64,000 nucleotides of DNA from Piper betle (taxonomy: Eukaryota > Streptophyta > Magnoliopsida > Piperales > Piperaceae), in NCBI GenBank assembly GCA_033002965.1, contig JAURVB010013801.1:310001-374000 (forward strand), written 5' to 3'. Position 1 is the first letter of the stretch, and every line of letters begins with the position of its first letter. This document shows positions 52,696 to 64,000 of this stretch, one piece after another. The notes beneath the pieces are model-generated. The model saw nothing but the letters and a program-made list of their open reading frames with translations. It did not search any database and had not been told where the DNA came from. Position numbers and translations under genes: made by a program.

Positions 52696-53571
52696 CTTCT
52701 CTGTATATTCACACATGCACAAAAACATTTGTTCTTATTTTTTATTGTCTAATACCTCCTTGTGATGTGTCCACCTGTATCAATATCCTCTAGTTAACAA
52801 ATGAAACATGCAATCAACTGCACAATGATAAACTACAGAATTGAGTTTGCTTCTCTCAATAATGAGCCTACTGTATCATCATCAGATGATCATGATATGT
52901 TAGGCTATCATACCTATTTTGTATCTGATCATTTTCAACTGCAGCCTGCAGGGAGTCCTGTTTGAGGAGGGTGGAGGCAAACGTCCTCCAAACGTTAGTC
53001 TTGGGCCGAAGGCCTGTCCGAAGCTTCAAGCAACGGTTTCCAGCTACGTCGCCAAACTTCATTTTTAATCCTTATATTTTTTAAAATATATTTTTAAGTT
53101 GTCGGTGGGAGATATTGAATAGGTAATAATTTGTTTAAATACGATTAATTAGGGGTAGATAGTTGTTTGTAAGATATTGAATAAGTAATAATTCGTTTAA
53201 AGCAGATTAATTAGAACATGTATTAGTTACAGGTTCAAGGGTAATAAATTACACCTTAGCCCAATTATGTCATTCAACAAACCTTGTGTCCCTTGTCGGG
53301 AAAACTCTCCCCCTCCCAAAACAAAACAATCAACCCCCCCCAAAATCCGCACCAGCTCAGGAATACCGGCGAGCGGCCCCGACGGCGGCGGCGGAGGGCG
53401 ATACCCACCGGGGACGACCGACGCGCCTTCCCCAACCCCAACCTCAACCTCCCTGCTTGCTTTGTAGGGTTCATGGTGGTTATGCGATTGTGCTGGGCGG
53501 ATTGAATAGGGCTAGGGCTTGTTCGGTGGTTCGGTCGAGGGTTTGGGCATTTTGGGCAGGTGGGGGAGGAG
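52696..53571. other. EXO84B upstream region
   Basis: AT-rich up to about 53300, then GC-rich towards the EXO84B start; the last 250 bases are probably 5' UTR and promoter. Reading frames there (Pro-, Gly- and Arg-rich) show no similarity. Confidence 0.45.
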
Positions 53572-56500
53572 ATGGCGGCGGTGAAGTCGTCCCGATCGAG
53601 GGCCGGCGCGGCGGGCGGTGGGGCGGCGAGGGGGGCGAATGCCCATGAGTTGAGCGCGCAGTTGGAGGAGAAGCTCAAGATTTTCAAGACGGATCGATTT
53701 GATCCCGATGCTTATGTGCAGTCTAAGTGCCAGACCATGAATGAAATGGTGAGACTTCTGCGGTTTTGTTTTTTTTTTCCTTTTTTTAAATGTTGGTGCT
53801 ATTATGTTATGGTTTTTGTTTTCCTGGTTCAGATTTGTAGGTCAGCTTGCTATTTTGTTGATCTGGGTGTATGCATGAATTATAATTGCGTTTTGGGTGT
53901 TTCATTTTTCATCTGTTGATGATATTATTATTGATTTGAGAGGATTTTTTCTTTTTAAATTTTTTTTGGCGTATAGTTTCGTAGCCAAATGATCAGGGAT
54001 TGCAGTCTAATGAAGATCTTAGTTGTTACTGTTGCATGAGAATCTATTCAAATATATCCAAACTCCTAACAAGGATTGACGTTAAAGTTTATCCTTATGA
54101 TTCCTGTTTTAAAAATTATGTTGCTTGTTTTGATAGTCTAGGGAGATCCTTATCACATGATTTTTTTATTATTTAACCGCTTTATGGTGAAGCTTATGTT
54201 GAATCAATGATGCATGCGATTTTACTAGTGATGTGGAAGATTGGAAAGATTATGAGAAATATTTATTATTACCAAATGGTCTCGTCATATTGAGCTTGAA
54301 ACCATTTAGAATGCATTAGTTGTAATTTTGAAAGCATTACCTTTGATTTCTAAACAATTGACTTTTCATCACCTTGTGTGTAAATTTGTTTGGACAGTGG
54401 GCATTATGGTTGTATCCATGCCAAATTAATGAATTAGGCTGAATAATATACCCATTTTGAAGATTGGAAGCTTGTCTGTATGTTGAAGCACTGGTTTGGA
54501 CATGAAATGTCGACGATACTTAATAGGCCGACAAACTTATGTGAAGGTTGTGGAGGTGTTTAGTTTAGATAAAAGAAACTAGGAAATAGGGGTATTATGC
54601 AACTTCCACTAATCATTTTTGTTGCTCTGACTGACATCCTTCTGAAGCTGGTCTTGCCATTGTTTTGCCCAGAAGCATCTTGACACCGAGTGCCTAATCC
54701 CCACAATTGATGATTTATTGCTCATTTGTGCTTCTAGACTATGGTTTTACTTTACATCTGAGTTTACCTAATTCATTGTTGGTAACTTGAGTAATAGCGA
54801 ATGTCAAAATAGCTCTGTGGAAATTTTGTACTATACTGTGATATGCACTTTATCAAAGTCGATTTCTTCTTTTGTAATTGCTCTTCTGCTTTTAGATGCT
54901 TCTTATGTCTTAATAGCACTAAGATGCCTCATAATGCGCTTAGTTCACTTTTAAGTAATGTTTTGGCTACATAAACATCCTATAAGGTTTCTATTGATCT
55001 TTAATAGTTACATGGTCAATTCAATCAAGTAATCATCCATAGAAAACGAAGAGTCTTTTTAACTTATGTCACCAATAGTGATTGTCAGTTGCTGTCTGGT
55101 TATAGATTCTATATCTTGTTCCATTGCATGTTTATTATGCATTTATTTGTAAGTCTTATGCTTAATATTTGATGTCGAAATTTGTTGAACTTTTGCAGGA
55201 AATAAGGCATTTATGTTCCTTTCTTTTAGATGTAAAAAAGGCATCGGCGGAGGAAATGAGAAGAAATGTTTATGCTAATTACCCATCATTCATACGGTAT
55301 GTAATGTGTATTGTACTCAAATGTGTCTTTTATGATGCAGAGAGATAGTTTTGGCATTTTGCTTAAGTTCTTTTGAATTTGCAAATTTATAGTTTTTTTT
55401 ATAAAAAGCTTGATCCTAATTCCTGTAGGGTTTCAAGTAAAACAGGGCTCTAACTACATTTTTTTTTTATAAATTATGTTATGATCATGAGAACAGTTGT
55501 TCTGCTGGCATGATCAGTCTTTGAAATAACATTATTCTAATGATGGCACCTTGAACAACATCATAGCAGAGTGGGTGAGTGGCAGAAGCTGTCAGAGATA
55601 AAATGAAGATGATATAAATAATTGTGGATGAAATATAATAATATTCATATGCATGCATCTAGTGGAATTGTCGTGCTTTGTGTAAAAGAAAATGGCTTAT
55701 TTCATGGCAGCTTAATAGTGGAAAATGTCTATTATAATGTTCTTCAAACAACCATCATTGTACGAAGTATGTCTTGCAAATAGGAAAGCAATGTAATGAG
55801 TAAAATGTTGAGTTTTAATTTAATTTTTTCTTTGGAGAGTAGCGTCAAGAAGTGCATTTGGCAATAAATATTTGTCACTGTATTTGCGTTGGGTTTGTTT
55901 CATTTATTTAATCTAAGAGCAATCAATAGGTGGTACAATAGCCTTGCCATCAAATAAGCCATGTTGGAGATAAGGCAGAGATGATGACAATGATATGTAA
56001 GAACCATATGACATATAACTAGATTAGTAATTTAGAGGAGCAATGAAAGAGGAATTTCATTGATGCAAAAGTGCATGTTATTTGTTTCTTTTATCTTGAA
56101 AATACTCATGTCAACATTCTGTGATGATACTGCAATATGTATTTTCTTTTCACTAGCTGTGTGTTGATGAGTTTCAAATTAATTTTACTGAGTGCATTTT
56201 TGTTTTGATGTTAATAAGTTAATATCTCCGACTGTTTTAAAGATTAGCCATCATTTTTTGTTTTGTTGTGACAATTGTTTTGTAAGCTTTATGTTTCATT
56301 ATTACAACATACATCTTCAGTCTTCTTTATTATTTCCAGATTTTATCAATTGTTTTATATTCAATAATAAAATGTTTACTGTTCACAGCACCTCGAAGGA
56401 AATATCAGATTTAGAAGGCGAGCTTCTTTCGATTAGAAATCATTTATCTAATCAAGCAGCTCTTATTCATAGTTTAGCAGAAGGCATTCGTGTAGATTCC

Positions 56501-59418
56501 TTGTCTTCTGGTCTTCATAATTCTGCAGAGAGTGATTACTCTAGTTGGGAAGATAGAGAACCCTCTGACATAGAAAAATGGTCAGTGGAGTTTTCTGACT
56601 CCCTTGATGTCTTGCTAGCAGAAAGGAGGGTGGAGGAAGCTTTGGCTGCGCTTGATGAAGGGGAGAAAAAACTTACAGATGCTAAAGAGAAATCTTCATT
56701 GAGTGCTGCAACATTATCCTCCTTGCAGGCATCCATTTTAGAACACAGGCAAAATTTAGCTGATCAACTCGCTGAAGCTGCTTGTCAGCCTTCTACTCGT
56801 GGTGTTGAGCTTCGAGCTGCTGTTTCTGCTCTTAAAAAACTGGGGGATGGTCCGCGTGCCCATACTTTGTTACTTAATGCTCATTACCAACGATTTCAGT
56901 ATAACATGCAAAGTCTTCGTCCATCTAGCACTTCTTATGGCGGGGCCTATACTGCTGCCCTCTCACAGCTTGTTTTCTCAGCCATTGCTCAAGCTGCAAA
57001 TGATTCCTTGACTGTATTTGGTGAGGAGCCTGCTTACTCGTCAGAGCTCGTGATGTGGGCCACTAAGCAGACAGAGTCATTTACACATCTTGTAAAAAGG
57101 CATGCATTAGCATCATCTGCTGCGGCTGGAGGGTTAAGAGCTGCGGCAGAGTGTGTTCAAATAGCTTTGGGACACTGTTCTTTGTTGGAATCCCGTGGTT
57201 TGGCACTCTGTCCACTACTTGTGAGGCTTTTCAGGCCAAGTGTTGAGCAAGCTTTGAATGCAAACTTGAAAAGGATTGAAGAGAGCACTGCTGCAATGGC
57301 AGCAGCAGATGATTGGGTGCTGACATATCCTCCGTCGAGTACACGCTCATCTGGTAGATCTAGTGCATTGATTGGCGGTGGAATTTTATCTCTTCCTAAA
57401 CTTTCTAGCAGTGCACATCGTTTCAATTCAATGGTTCAGGTTATATAAAAATTTAATTTTTAAAATAGAAATGCGTTTTATGGTTTCAACATTTGTGATT
57501 CTCCTTATATTGGCCAACACTTTATTTCTCATATTTTTGGTTGCTCTGTAGGAGTTCTTTGAGGATGTTGGACCACTACTAAGCATGCAATTGGGAGGAC
57601 CTATTTTAGAAGGCTTGTTGCAAGCATTCACCTCATACGTGAACTTGCTCATGAATGCCTTACCTGGCTTGATGGAGGATGAGGAAGGCTTTGAAGAATC
57701 CAGAAATAAAATTGTTAAGATGGCTGAGTCTGAATCTCAACAGATTGCTTTATTGGCAAATGCTTTTTTATTGGCTGATGACTTACTCCCTCGTGCGGCA
57801 ATGAAGCTTTCTTCTTTGTATTCAGCTGGTGGAAAGGACGACGTGCGTAAGAGAACTTCAGAAAGGCAAAATCGCCAGCCTGAACAAAGGGAATGGAAGA
57901 GGCGATTGTTACGTGTAGTAGATGGGTTGAGAGATAGTTTCTGCAGACAGCATGCTCTTGATCTGATTTTTACAGAGGATGGGGATACTCATTTGAGTGC
58001 AGAAATGTACATCAGTATGGATGGAGGTATTGAGGAGCCCGAGTGGTTTCCTTCACCCATTTTCCAGGTAATAAATGCAAGGATCTACAGCTTGTGGAAA
58101 ACTATCACAATACTATCTGTTGTTGGGTTTTTTGCCTTTTTCCATCCTTCTGTTTCATGCGACAGAAATTTCTGAGTTATATTTTATCAACTTTTTGTGA
58201 TATAGATAAGGAAATTCTGATATTTGTTATTTGTGTAGGAGCTCTTTGCAAAGGTAAACCGTATGTCAGCAATAGCTGCTGATATGTTTGTTGGGAGAGA
58301 GAGATTTGCAACTCTTCTCCTGATGAGATTAACAGAGACGGTTATTTTATGGCTCTCAGATGATCAGAGTTTTTGGGAAGATATTGAGGATGGGCCAAGG
58401 CCTTTAGGTCCATCTGGGCTGCAGCAGGTAAGGACATGCCATGGTTAACCGTATCTTGTTCTGTAACAAGTTTATTGTACATTAAACACTTTTTGCTTGG
58501 TGGATTTTTCTTCAGTTTTATTTGGATATGGAGTTTGTGATTCACTTTGCCTCTCAAAGCCGTCTTCTGTCTCGAAATTTGCATCAAGTCATCAAGGATA
58601 TACTCTCCAGAGCTGTTAATGCATTCTCCACTACAGGAATTGATCCATATAGGTAAGAGTGCTGCTTTGTGGAATGTCTTCACCTTCTGCATTCAGTTAT
58701 TTTTTAAAAACTTTTGCGTGTTATGGAATTTATTAAGAATATTAAGAATCACTAAATGGAATAGAACAAGATTGACGCGGAAAACGTTTGTTGCTTTTAT
58801 ACTGATTTGGTTACCCTTCCACATGGATCTTCATCTTGCAGGTATATTCTAGTAGGTGGGTTTAATTAGGTGGTAGTGCCATCGTATGGTTTAATGGGCT
58901 TTAGTTTTAAGTGTAGTGTGCGTGTTTTCTAGCTACGCTAGTACAATATCATTGCCTCTTTGTAACGAAACAGTTTTTGGAATGTTAATGAAATCCGCAA
59001 ACCAAGTTGATCTTTCTCTTCTCCAAATGAAGCTCTCTGGCTTCCATCACCATTTTCCTGTTCTCCTTCATTATACTTATGATTTTAGGGAGGAATCGTA
59101 GTTGTTAGGGGAAACCTGTAACAATTTGTCATGTGCTATTGTCATGGTTTTAAACCTTTGATCTGCTTTTTAGTCCGTTTTTGCCACTTGCCAGCTTTGC
59201 AGGTTACACTTCTATGTTGTGGCTTTCTTAATTTGATATTTGTATATCTGGGCAGTGTACTTCCTGATGATGGTTGGTTTGCGGACTATGCTCAAGAGGC
59301 CATAAGTAGGTTAAGCGGAAAGGGACGGTCAATGAATGGTGAGCGAGAACTCAACAGTCCTACAGCGTCTGTGTCGGCACAGTCTATATCATCAGTCCGA
59401 TCTCATGGGAGTTCTTGA
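53572..59418 (+). CDS. EXO84B: exocyst complex component EXO84B
   Basis: Seven exons, 53572-53748, 55199-55296, 56389-57439, 57552-58067, 58239-58427, 58516-58652 and 59256-59418, keep frame and give 776 residues, close to the about 750 of Arabidopsis EXO84B. The exocyst tethers secretory vesicles to the plasma membrane before SNARE fusion. Seen in sequence: a short Ala/Arg-rich start; KLKIFKTDRFDPDAYVQSKC, typical of EXO84; the N-terminal helical region with SAEEMRRNVYANYPSFIRTS and KEISDLEGELLSIRNHL; long helical stretches (LLAERRVEEALAALDEGEKK); then the EXO84 C-terminal region through exons 3-6 (GRERFATLLLMRLTETVILW, FASQSRLLSRNLHQVIKDIL). The final exon is a Ser-rich tail. The first two introns exceed 1 kb. 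The start ATG at 53572 precedes the conserved region without an obvious alternative. The gene appears intact. Confidence 0.94.
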
Positions 59419-60643
59419 CACTGAATCAGAGTCTCGCTCACTGCAAGTGCATCAAGCGGCTAGTATCATATTAGATCCTTTCAGTCCAATGTATACCTTG
59501 GTAAGTTTTCTTTGTATAATAGGCAAGCATTTTTTTTCTTAAAATGTTACTAGTGATGGTCATTCTTTCTGTTGAAACAGTTGTGAAACAAAGAGTTTTG
59601 ATAAACTCTAGGAATTTGTTATGTTTCTGATGCTCCCTTTTCTTTCGTTTAATTTTTATTTTGTAAATGATAAGAATGTTGTGTATTCTTTGGTGTGAAG
59701 GATGAGTTTGATATTGTGCATTCTTGCCTAATACTGTTGGAAAAGGCTACTTGGCTCTCTTTGATTCGCTTGCAAGATATGGAAAATCTATTAAATCTAT
59801 AAATAGAACTATAATAGTAACCTTGGTCTATAAATGATAATTCATGATAACACTCTGTCATGTACAAGTATTTTTAATCCATTTTTTGAATCTCTCTTCC
59901 TCGAAGTAAATTTTTTCAAGGTGGTAAGAACCTAAAATGCAGATTAATAATATTGGGTTTATTATAAAGTGGATAGATTCAGAGAATATTGGCCCATTTG
60001 CGACATTGGTCGACAAAGAGATTAGGATAGACACGCCATGGCAATTTGCAACTGGCCAATTTGTCTCTATCGCTTTTATTTTTATTTATTTATTCCAAGC
60101 ACAATTTGTCTCTATCGTTTGTCAAAGATTGTACAAGAATACATATCCTTGACGAATAAGCATCAACTATTCTGTCTTTTGTTCTTTAACCCATTCTTGG
60201 CGTCTAGATTTTAATGGGTTGAGATTTTTTCATGCTAAAGATCTTGAGTAGTAAGCTGAAAAAATTTACACAATATTAACATGTGAAATGGGTCCAAATT
60301 GTTCGTCACTACCGGACCAGGTCCCCTCACATCCCATTAAGACCATGACAAAGCAGCAATATGCACCGCACCCAAAAAATAAAAAAGGAGATAAAAGAAA
60401 AAGCGAGTGCAAAAAATGAAGCCAAGTCGACGTAAATACATGGGTGAGAAGTGAATTACTAGAGCCAGTAAATGGCTATACACACATATATGCAGAGTGG
60501 ACTGGATCTCTTTAGAAAAATAGTACACCTTTTTCTCCGCTAGAATTATGAAAATCCGAGACTTCAGAGTACATTTTATGTACATAGTGGCCTACTATCA
60601 ACAAAGAAAGGGATGGGATTCTCCATATTCATGTCGGAAGTGC
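59419..60643. other. tail-to-tail spacer between EXO84B and the dynein light chain
   Basis: AT-rich; holds the 3' ends of two convergent genes. No gene, RNA or repeat recognised. Confidence 0.45.
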
Positions 60644-61005
60644 TTATGAGGCCCCTTTGAAGATGAGGAATTTCAGAGTTTCCAAACAGAAGTAGATGAA
60701 AGTTCCCTTTGAATGTGTGAAGTAGCAACCAAAGTTGGAACCCACAACGCATTGCCACCCAGTACCATAAACCATGTCAAATTCCTACCATGACCATATA
60801 CATATATTTCAATGCCCAAGTATTTCTACCCAAAACTTTATAGTAATTGGTGATCACATATGTTTACCTTTTTAATGTGCCCAGCAATGCTTGTACAATC
60901 ACAAACATCATAAATATCAAGAGCTTGGGATGCACAAGTCATGGCTAGCAGTTGCATCTTCGATGGCATGTCTGTGTCTTGGATTAGAGCCCTCCCTTCC
61001 AACAT
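60644..61005 (-). CDS. LC8-type dynein light chain-like protein
   Basis: Two exons, complement of 60868-61005 and 60644-60784, joined in phase 0; 92 residues, the normal size of plant LC8-like proteins. Seen in sequence: MLEGRALIQDTDMPSKMQ, then ASQALDIYDVCDCTSIAGHI, KKEFD, GTGWQCVVGSNFGCYFTHSK and a C-terminal FIYFCLETLKFLIFKGAS. These match the helix and beta strands of LC8. In animals and fungi LC8 is a dimerising hub that binds short linear motifs and is part of dynein. Flowering plants lack dynein heavy chains, so here it presumably works as a hub in other complexes. The start at 61005 is chosen from the conserved MLEG beginning. The reading frame is open further upstream, so a longer N-terminus is possible but not expected. 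Confidence 0.9.
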
Positions 61006-61810
61006 CTTCCTCTCCTCCACACAACTGCTCTCTGCAATTAGTCCTTGAATCAATAAAAGCTTTTCAACAGCTCGATCTGATAAGTGATAAACAGATCTTG
61101 CAAGTACCCATGTAGTGAAAATTGGGGGAAAAAATTCAAATACACAACAAAATTGTAAGGATTGTGGATAAGAATGAGAAGCAGGCAACAACCACATACG
61201 AAAATAGAAAAAACTGGTCTGACCAAGATGAACAGGTTTGGCTGGTCTCAAGTTCTTGGAGAAGATATAGGAGGGATAAAGAAGATGCGGAGATTTTGGC
61301 AACAAGTGACAACAAAGTGGAACGGAATCGGGTCTGCTGCTTCTTTCCTGCCAAGTGTTGGGAACAAGTTAATAACTTGTAAGACAAGTGGTGAGTGGTG
61401 GAATATGGAATGGAGAGGGAAGGCCAAACTAAGGTTTAATAAATGGGCATTGGAAGAAGCCAAAGTGGCACGGAATGCTACATTCTCCCTCACGACTTTT
61501 CCATTGATTTCATGAAAATAATTGGAGGATAATGGTGGTGAGGTAGAGATTAGTCCAAGCCAGATACATTTCCAGTAATGTATTTTTCCACTGTATTTTC
61601 ATTTTACACGTTATGAATTTGTCATCTTCATTTTTATCTAATCCCAAAAATGATTGCAGTTAGGAGGACATGACCTGATAATAATATTGATCTAGTCCCC
61701 ACTTGATTATAATTAATTCATAGAGGTTCTGTATAATCACATAGTTGGATTATACAAAAAACTAACCTTATTAAAATTAAGTTGTAGGAAGATTTTGGGT
61801 TTCGTGTAAC
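61006..61810. other. upstream region of the dynein light chain gene
   Basis: The minus-strand AG sites near 61095 and 61080 could accept a 5' UTR intron. A GTAAG donor on the minus strand near 62225 could be the other end, with a UTR exon from about 62228 to 62460. This is inference from splice-like sites only. No coding similarity is seen. Confidence 0.3.
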
Positions 61811-61951
61811 TTAGCTGTGTCCTAAATATGCTGTATTATCAAGTTTGCCAAGTGGGTATTTCGGTATAGAAAAATACCCACTCAGTAAACTCTTGATACT
61901 CATTTAATAAACTTGTGAGTTGTGAATACCCACGGTTAAGGGCACAGCTAA
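61811..61951. mobile_element. small inverted-repeat element (MITE, 141 bp)
   Basis: It begins TTAGCTGTGTCCTAAATA and ends GTTAAGGGCACAGCTAA. The outer nine bases TTAGCTGTG and CACAGCTAA are perfect inverted repeats. GGGTATTTCGG and GAATACCCAC inside also pair. No coding capacity. Target duplication is not clear. Confidence 0.65.
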
Positions 61952-62494
61952 ATCAGATGTGGCTAATAACTTTTCAGTGTATTGCTAGTATGAATGCCAT
62001 TTCTCACCCTGTTCACGATCCACTTAATTTTAAGAACTTGTTTCGTGAAAAAAAGTGCGTGAATATATGATACTGATTTATGCCGTGGAAGATGGTTCTT
62101 AATTATATTACAATCCTTTGGACTCCGTAAACAATTAAAAATGACCCGATGTAGACTTTTAAGATTTTTTCTACCCAATAAATGTTGAAAATGGCACAAG
62201 GGTAGGAGAAAAGAATAATATCTTACCATCCGATGAGCAGATGAGGATGCTCCATTCCAATATCTTGGCAACCATCGTTGTCTCCAACGAGAAAAGAAAT
62301 GAGGTGTAGCGTGGCGATGTCTTTGTTTTTATTTGTTTTCGTTTTGTTTCTTGAGAGTGGCAACTGTATGGATTGAGAATGGAGAGAAAGCTGTCGGCTG
62401 TGAACTGTGATTTCGTGGTCGCTTGCCAAGTGGGGTAGCTGACCCTTTATCATCTTCCTCTACATAAGTGAGGCTTAAAAATTTGTGTTGATTG
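61952..62494. other. intergenic between MITE and hAT-like element
   Basis: No recognised coding sequence. It may contain an untranslated first exon of the dynein light chain gene at about 62228-62460 (minus strand). Confidence 0.3.
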
Positions 62495-62502
62495 GGTGCA
62501 AA

Positions 62503-62883
62503 TAAGGGTGTTAATTGAGCGAGTGAACCAAACTCAATATATGTTTGAACTCGAAACCCACAACTTTGAAGTTATCAAGTGAATACTTACCATGTCAACT
62601 ATCTTGCTTTTTTGTTATTATATTATATATATAAATAAATAAATAAATTAATAAATAAATATAATATAATATAAAGACTATATTATTATATTATTTTATC
62701 GAGTCGAGTTCGAGTTATAACCGAGTCGAGTCAAGTCAGAACACGACCTTGCTCAAGTTCGGCTCGTAAGATTCGAGTTCGAGTCGAGTTCAAGTCGAGC
62801 ATTTAAATGTCGAGTTTTGAGTCGAGTCAAGCCGAGCCAAACATTAAATGCTCACGAGCTGACTCGCTCAATTAGCAACCCTA
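62503..62883. mobile_element. hAT-like non-autonomous element (381 bp)
   Basis: Ends are inverted copies: TAAGGGTGTTAATTGAGCGA on the left and, reading in from the right, TAGGGTTGCTAATTGAGCGA. They are flanked by a perfect 8-bp target duplication, GGTGCAAA (62495-62502 and 62884-62891). The inside is AT-rich and then full of GAGTCGAGTC-type motifs, common in plant hAT MITEs. No transposase. Confidence 0.85.
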
Positions 62884-62891
62884 GGTGCAAA

Positions 62892-64000
62892 CATGTTATT
62901 TATTTGGTAATAAAATTAAAAGATTTGCATAAACAATATTTTTATTCGTCATAAACATGGCCATTATATTTTTATGTCCACAGTTTTAAGCCTAAGTATG
63001 GAAATAACTACACCAATCTAGTAGTTTTGGCCACATTATGAATATAGGGTTTATTTAATATCGGTCGTAAATGATGTTGGTGATTTACGTATAGCTTAAT
63101 AATAAAATTTTATTCCCTAAACTGTTTAAATATAAATTAAAAGATCTCACATTAAGAAAGACATCGAGCATTTATTACAAGTCCTTTTTTGTAAAAGCCC
63201 TCTGAAGAGGAATTATTGGGTTATCTTATGTTTAAAGAAAACATTTTTTAAATTAATTTTTGTATTAAGAAAAATTTATAATATTTATTGTAAATCTCTT
63301 TTGTGAGCCCAAAAAGCCCGACAATGAACATATACTATTTTAAAAACATAATTTTGTTGCAAGTTACTTTACAGACTTTGTCTATTGTCATTAATTTCTT
63401 GTAATAACAAATCTGTCAAGATATAATAACCTAAAAAATACTAACTTTATTAGTCAGGATCTAGTATAATTTCTCCAAGGGCCTTCTCTATGTGCCATAT
63501 GTGAAGATGGGCCTTGGGCCTTTTCAAAGGACTGTTCAGTGTCCATTCTAGGAACTTGGGCCTTTTCCATTCTCTGCTTCATACATGACACTTTTTTAAC
63601 AATAATTTTTAAAGCTCATTTCAATACATAAATCTATTTGCCCTTTTAAAAAAATCTATTGACCTTCTGTTCGCAAATATGTAATGTAATTTAATTAACT
63701 AAGACTTCACTAACCTTTAAAAAAAGACTTACCCAACTTAATATTTGCACGCACAAACAAAGTATCATGTATATAACTGCATGAGCCACTTTCATCCCGC
63801 TTTATCTTTTGAGAAGGTATACATTCTTTTGGGCTTCCTTTGGAACAGAAAAACTTCGTGGAGAATTTTCTCAAAGTTATTATCAAGATATAAAGTGGGG
63901 GAAGAGAACAAAAATGAAGGAATCATTCCTACCTTCCTCTCTTTTCGAATATGATCCTCTATGCTCTTTTTTCTTTCCAAGTCAATCGCTTATTTAGCCC
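62892..64000. other. AT-rich right edge, no gene seen
   Basis: No reading frame with recognisable similarity and no clear repeat structure up to the end of the window. Confidence 0.45.

Noticed and set aside
53274..53687. Minus-strand frame overlapping the EXO84B start
   Set aside because: It is antisense to a GC-rich first exon, with no conserved motif.

Overview
This is a stretch of nuclear chromosome from a flowering plant. Every recognisable gene is a plant family with spliced exons (GT-AG introns, several over 1 kb), and the spaces between genes are AT-rich and full of transposon remains. Several first exons are very GC-rich (PRP18, the four-helix membrane protein, the zinc-finger gene) while later exons are not. 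That gradient is typical of monocots, so a monocot is my best guess; the species cannot be named from this window.

Layout. (1) 0-16.6 kb is gene-dense: a RanBP2-type zinc-finger protein (+), the splicing factor PRP18 (-) and a TOM1-like ubiquitin-sorting protein, TOL (-). (2) 16.6-31.4 kb is a repeat-rich gap. It holds a hAT-like non-autonomous element with a near-perfect 8-bp target duplication, three diverged members of one LTR-like family, and a captured first-exon fragment of a BSL (BSU1-like) Kelch phosphatase gene. (3) 31.4-45.3 kb holds an intact unnamed four-helix membrane protein (+), then two dead genes side by side, a peroxisomal aspartate aminotransferase (ASP3-type) and photosystem I subunit PsaH, then an intact RopGEF (-). 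(4) 47.3-47.8 kb holds a receptor-like cytoplasmic kinase fragment. (5) 50.8-52.7 kb holds two members of a foldback-like element family; a third lies next to PRP18 at 7.8-8.5 kb. (6) 53.6-61.0 kb holds EXO84B, an exocyst subunit (+), and an LC8-type dynein light chain (-). (7) The right end is repeat-rich and holds a hAT-like element with a perfect 8-bp target duplication.

The intact genes are housekeeping and trafficking functions (splicing, endosomal sorting, ROP GTPase activation, exocytosis). RopGEF and EXO84B belong to pathways that meet in polarised secretion, but nothing suggests that the neighbourhood is functional. I found no convincing sign of a new multi-gene system. The items most worth a second look are the well-preserved but disabled ASP3 gene, the adjacent PsaH pseudogene, and the foldback-like family with a palindromic core motif and hairpin ends abutting TA microsatellites. 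Exon coordinates were read by eye from codon phase and splice sites. UTRs and transcript ends were not determined.
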